DNA from: an uncultured Eubacteriales bacterium
Lineage (GTDB): Bacteria > Bacillota > Clostridia > Oscillospirales > Oscillospiraceae
Direction of reading: 5' to 3'
Assembly (NCBI GenBank): GCA_959602365.1
Contig: CAUGSS010000036.1
Coordinates: 1 to 24,179, forward strand
DNA length: 24,179 nucleotides
In this document: positions 21,932 to 24,179 of the stretch, piece after piece
Numbering within the stretch: the stretch's first letter is position 1
Layout: each line of letters opens with the position of its first letter
Notes under the pieces: generated by a model
Seen by the model: only the letters and a program-made list of their open reading frames with translations
What the model was told of the DNA's origin: nothing
The model's database searches: none
Translations under genes and position numbers: made by a program

Positions 21932-22048
21932 TCAGCCTTATTTCCCGGCCGCCGCCTTTTTCCGCCTGTAGAACAGCATTCCCAGCACGCCGCAGGAGGC
22001 CAGCATCAGGCCGATCCACAGCGCTAGATTACTGCTGTCCCCGGTCTG
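21932..22048. repeat. 117-bp direct repeat, copy 1 (anchor-coding)
   Basis: Identical base for base to 23952-24068. It codes, leftward, for the stop and the whole C-terminal wall-anchor module of the BspA-like protein. Confidence 0.93.
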
Positions 22049-23791
22049 CGGGCTTTCGGTTGTATCGTCTGTTTTGTCCGGCTTATCCTGTGGCGGATCC
22101 GTTAGTGCAGATGGGGTTTCCTCCGGTTTGGAAGGCTCCGCTTCACCCGTGGGGGCTAAAACCGTCTGCTCCTTTGTGATAACTTCCGTCAGGTCTGCGT
22201 CCTTAAAGTAAGTATCGCACTGCGGGCAGTACCAGTATTCAATATTGCCCGGCTCGGTTGCGGTGGGTGCGTCCCCGTCAACCTTTTCCGCTTTATGCCC
22301 CAGCGGGTCAATATCATCGACATCTTTGAAGCTGGTATATTCCTGCCCGTTAAACGTCACCTTTGCCGTATAGGTGGTCGTCCCTGCTTCGGTACAGGTA
22401 GCAGGTGTTTTTTCTTCTTGTGTGATGGTCACTTCCGGTTTTTCCACATGGCTGCTGTCGTTTTTGCAGGTGAAAGTCACTTCCGCGGTTTTGCCATCGT
22501 CAGACCAGCTCCACACAGGCTCGCCCCAAGCGTGGCCGATGGCCTTTTCTCCTATGATTCCTGCTTCATCGGTTTCAATTTCGCCGTCTTTATCAAGAAA
22601 ATATCCCCCGCAATCCGGGCAGTACCAATACTCTTTGGTGCCGTCCTTAGTGCAGGTCGGGGGTACTGCGTCAAGGTGGTCGAGGTTGTGCAGGGTTTTT
22701 ACTTTATCTTCCGGCCAACCGTTCCCTGCGTATCCTGTACCGTCACATGGCACATAAATATTAAGAGTGCTGCACCCAGAAAAAGTATTTTCTTCTATGC
22801 TTGGAGCTGTTTTCCTTGAGAAAGTCATACTACTCAGCTTACTACATCTATAAAATGCATATTCCCCAATGCTTGTGACGGTGGAAGGAATTTCTATATC
22901 ATCTGTCAAATTAAAACAGTCACTGAACGCAGAACTCTGTATAGTGGTAAGCCTGCTCTCTTCAGCAAATTCCACGCTAATAAGATTTTCACAGTTATTA
23001 AACGCTTGTACTCCAATGATAGTAACAGTTTTCGGAATTGTAATGCTCTTCAATTTATTGCAGCCATAGAACGCACTCTCCCCAATAGTCTCGACTCCCT
23101 CCGGAATTTCTATGCTTGTCAAATTACTGCAATATGAGAACACACTTTTATTAATATCCTTCAGTTGGCTCTCTTCTGCAAAGGTTACGCTACTCAAATT
23201 TGAGCAACGCTGGAATGCATTCTCCCCAATGGTAGTTACACTAGATGGGATTTTTATGCTCGTCAAACTTGTGCAATATGTGAACGCCTGATTCCCAATG
23301 CTTTTGGTTCCACTTGGAAATTCTATGCTCGTCAGTTTACCGCAATCATTGAACGCAAAATTATTAATAGTCTCCAGTCGGCTCCCTTCTGCAAAGGTTA
23401 CGCTATCCAAATTTGAACAGCTCTGGAACGCTCTCTCCTCAATGGAAATTACACTGGCTGGGATTTTTACACTTTCTAATTTTTTACAAAGCTGAAACGC
23501 TTGGACTCCAATACTCTCGATCCCCTCCGGGATCTCTATGCTCGTTAAATTTCCGCAATTAAAGAACGCAGCCTTCCCAATAGCAGTGACCGGCTTTCCC
23601 TCTATCTCGTTCGGAATTACGACGCTCGCTTCGTTTCCTGTATATCCGGTTATGGTCACACTTTCGCCGTTGACTTCATATACCAATCCTTCGGCTGTAG
23701 TCTCTCCCGCCGCAAACACGGTCATGGGCAGCATTCCCAACACCATGCACAGGGACAGCAGCAGCGCCGCCAGTTTCCTTTTTGCTTGCAT
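21938..23791 (-). CDS. BspA-like leucine-rich-repeat surface protein with SPQTG sortase anchor
   Basis: A 617-residue secreted, wall-anchored protein. Residues 1-28 are a signal peptide (basic MQAKRK, hydrophobic core, VFAAG cleavage site). About 70-345 are BspA-type (LRR_5) repeats such as LTSIEIPEGIESIGVQAFQL, arranged in triplets of 23, 23 and 25 residues. About 380-545 hold two YWYCPxC modules (YWYCPDCGGYF, YWYCPQCDTYF) around a beta-rich module. A Pro/Thr/Asp-rich stalk leads to SPQTG (580-584), a membrane span and RRKK. BspA-like proteins often bind host matrix or other cells. The ATG at 23791 has AAGGAGG about nine bases ahead. The repeat DNA is clearly richer in AT than the C-terminal part. 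Confidence 0.92.
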   Translation of the reverse strand: MQAKRKLAALLLSLCMVLGMLPMTVFAAGETTAEGLVYEVNGESVTITGYTGNEASVVIPNEIEGKPVTAIGKAAFFNCGNLTSIEIPEGIESIGVQAFQLCKKLESVKIPASVISIEERAFQSCSNLDSVTFAEGSRLETINNFAFNDCGKLTSIEFPSGTKSIGNQAFTYCTSLTSIKIPSSVTTIGENAFQRCSNLSSVTFAEESQLKDINKSVFSYCSNLTSIEIPEGVETIGESAFYGCNKLKSITIPKTVTIIGVQAFNNCENLISVEFAEESRLTTIQSSAFSDCFNLTDDIEIPSTVTSIGEYAFYRCSKLSSMTFSRKTAPSIEENTFSGCSTLNIYVPCDGTGYAGNGWPEDKVKTLHNLDHLDAVPPTCTKDGTKEYWYCPDCGGYFLDKDGEIETDEAGIIGEKAIGHAWGEPVWSWSDDGKTAEVTFTCKNDSSHVEKPEVTITQEEKTPATCTEAGTTTYTAKVTFNGQEYTSFKDVDDIDPLGHKAEKVDGDAPTATEPGNIEYWYCPQCDTYFKDADLTEVITKEQTVLAPTGEAEPSKPEETPSALTDPPQDKPDKTDDTTESPQTGDSSNLALWIGLMLASCGVLGMLFYRRKKAAAGK

Positions 23792-23823
23792 TTGGTTTCT
23801 CCTCCTTGTCAAACAAGATTGCT

Positions 23824-23866
23824 TATCCTTTGGTATCCACCAAAGGATAGAAGGGATATCCCTTCT
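23824..23866. repeat. Hairpin and 18-bp perfect palindrome before the BspA-like gene
   Basis: An 11-bp perfect stem TATCCTTTGGT/ACCAAAGGATA (23824-23834, 23839-23849, loop of four) runs directly into an 18-bp perfect palindrome AGAAGGGATATCCCTTCT (23849-23866). They lie between the T-run of the upstream gene's terminator and the ribosome site of the BspA-like gene, where operators or a leader structure would be. Confidence 0.7.
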
Positions 23867-23868
23867 TG

Positions 23869-23921
23869 AAAAAATACCGGCTGCGCCGGGGCGGGCTGTG
23901 GATTTTGCACGAAGCCCGCCC
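23869..23921 (-). terminator. Terminator of the upstream, partial surface-protein gene
   Basis: Minus strand: a 9-bp stem (23889-23897 with 23913-23921), then a short CCGGC/GCCGG hairpin (23877-23889) followed by TATTTTTT. Two adjacent hairpins and a T-run after the stop at 23958. Confidence 0.7.
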
Positions 23922-23951
23922 GCAGGCGCTTTTGCCGGTTTTGTTTATTAC

Positions 23952-24068
23952 TCAGCCTTATTTCCCGGCCGCCGCCTTTTTCCGCCTGTAGAACAGCATT
24001 CCCAGCACGCCGCAGGAGGCCAGCATCAGGCCGATCCACAGCGCTAGATTACTGCTGTCCCCGGTCTG
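23952..24068. repeat. 117-bp direct repeat, copy 2 (anchor-coding)
   Basis: Identical to 21932-22048; codes for the anchor tail of the partial protein at the window edge. The two copies lie 2020 bases apart. Confidence 0.93.
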
Positions 24069-24179
24069 TGGGCTTTCTGTTTGCCCAGAAGGCTTGCCCT
24101 GCTGTTCGGGCTTGGCTGGATCGGTTGGCTCAGTCGGGTCGGTAGGAGTGGTCGGGTCAGTAGGATCCGTTGGCTCAGT
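23958..24179 (-). CDS. Wall-anchored surface protein, C-terminal 73 residues only
   Basis: The gene enters from beyond the right edge. What is visible is a Thr/Pro/Asp-rich stalk with repeats of the TEPTDPTDPT kind, a KPEQQGKPSGQTE linker, then SPQTGD, a membrane span and RRKKAAAGK. The last 38 residues are the same as in the neighbouring BspA-like protein. The N-terminal domains, and hence the role, cannot be seen; a second member of the same surface family is likely. It has its own terminator. Confidence 0.88.
   Translation of the reverse strand, partial: TEPTDPTDPTTPTDPTEPTDPAKPEQQGKPSGQTESPQTGDSSNLALWIGLMLASCGVLGMLFYRRKKAAAGK

Noticed and set aside
1..24179. CRISPR array or Cas genes
   Set aside because: No regularly spaced short repeats with unique spacers were seen; the repeats present are protein-coding (LRR, anchor module) or single inverted repeats.

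Overview
The window reads as chromosome of a GC-rich, gut-type Clostridia (Bacillota), most like Oscillospiraceae of the Flavonifractor/Lawsonibacter/Pseudoflavonifractor kind. That is inferred from gene content, strong AGGAGG ribosome binding sites, sigma-A promoters and GC-rich codon use; no marker gene fixes the species. Positions 1-13570 are ordinary core genome. From about 13.6 kb to the right edge the DNA is accessory.

Core part, left to right: a leftward tRNA-Val/Asp/Phe operon with a near-perfect promoter; a leftward operon of a YerC/TrpR-type regulator, a SAM methyltransferase and Hsp33; divergent purA with its own promoter and terminator; a promoter-hairpin-terminator region of regulatory-RNA character ahead of an unrecognised 115-residue gene; a leftward tRNA-Pro; an NlpC/P60-like hydrolase; a three-span membrane protein; and a compact leftward folate operon (folE, HD hydrolase, folP, folBK fusion, folA) whose genes touch or overlap. 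It ends with a rightward threonine aldolase-like PLP enzyme plus a VOC protein, converging on a low-molecular-weight tyrosine phosphatase across a shared bidirectional terminator.

Accessory part: an ABC-2 permease with a truncated ATPase partner; a cargo-free Tn554-like element with three tyrosine recombinases in tandem plus a TnpC-like protein; and what looks like a remnant of an integrative conjugative element: a MazF/PemK-type toxin, an unknown 126-residue protein, about 400 bases of structured noncoding DNA, a sigma-70-like small protein and broken gene pieces. Last come two neighbouring surface proteins (one BspA-like and complete, one cut by the window edge) with the same SPQTG sortase-anchor tail, coded by 117 identical bases.

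Functionally, the folate operon goes from GTP to tetrahydrofolate except for the nucleotide-triphosphate dephosphorylation step (possibly the HD protein), pabA/B/C and folC. The most interesting unexplained signals are the two candidate structured RNAs (about 3983-4163 and 20513-20873), the HD protein in the folate operon, and the toxin operon with no recognisable antitoxin.
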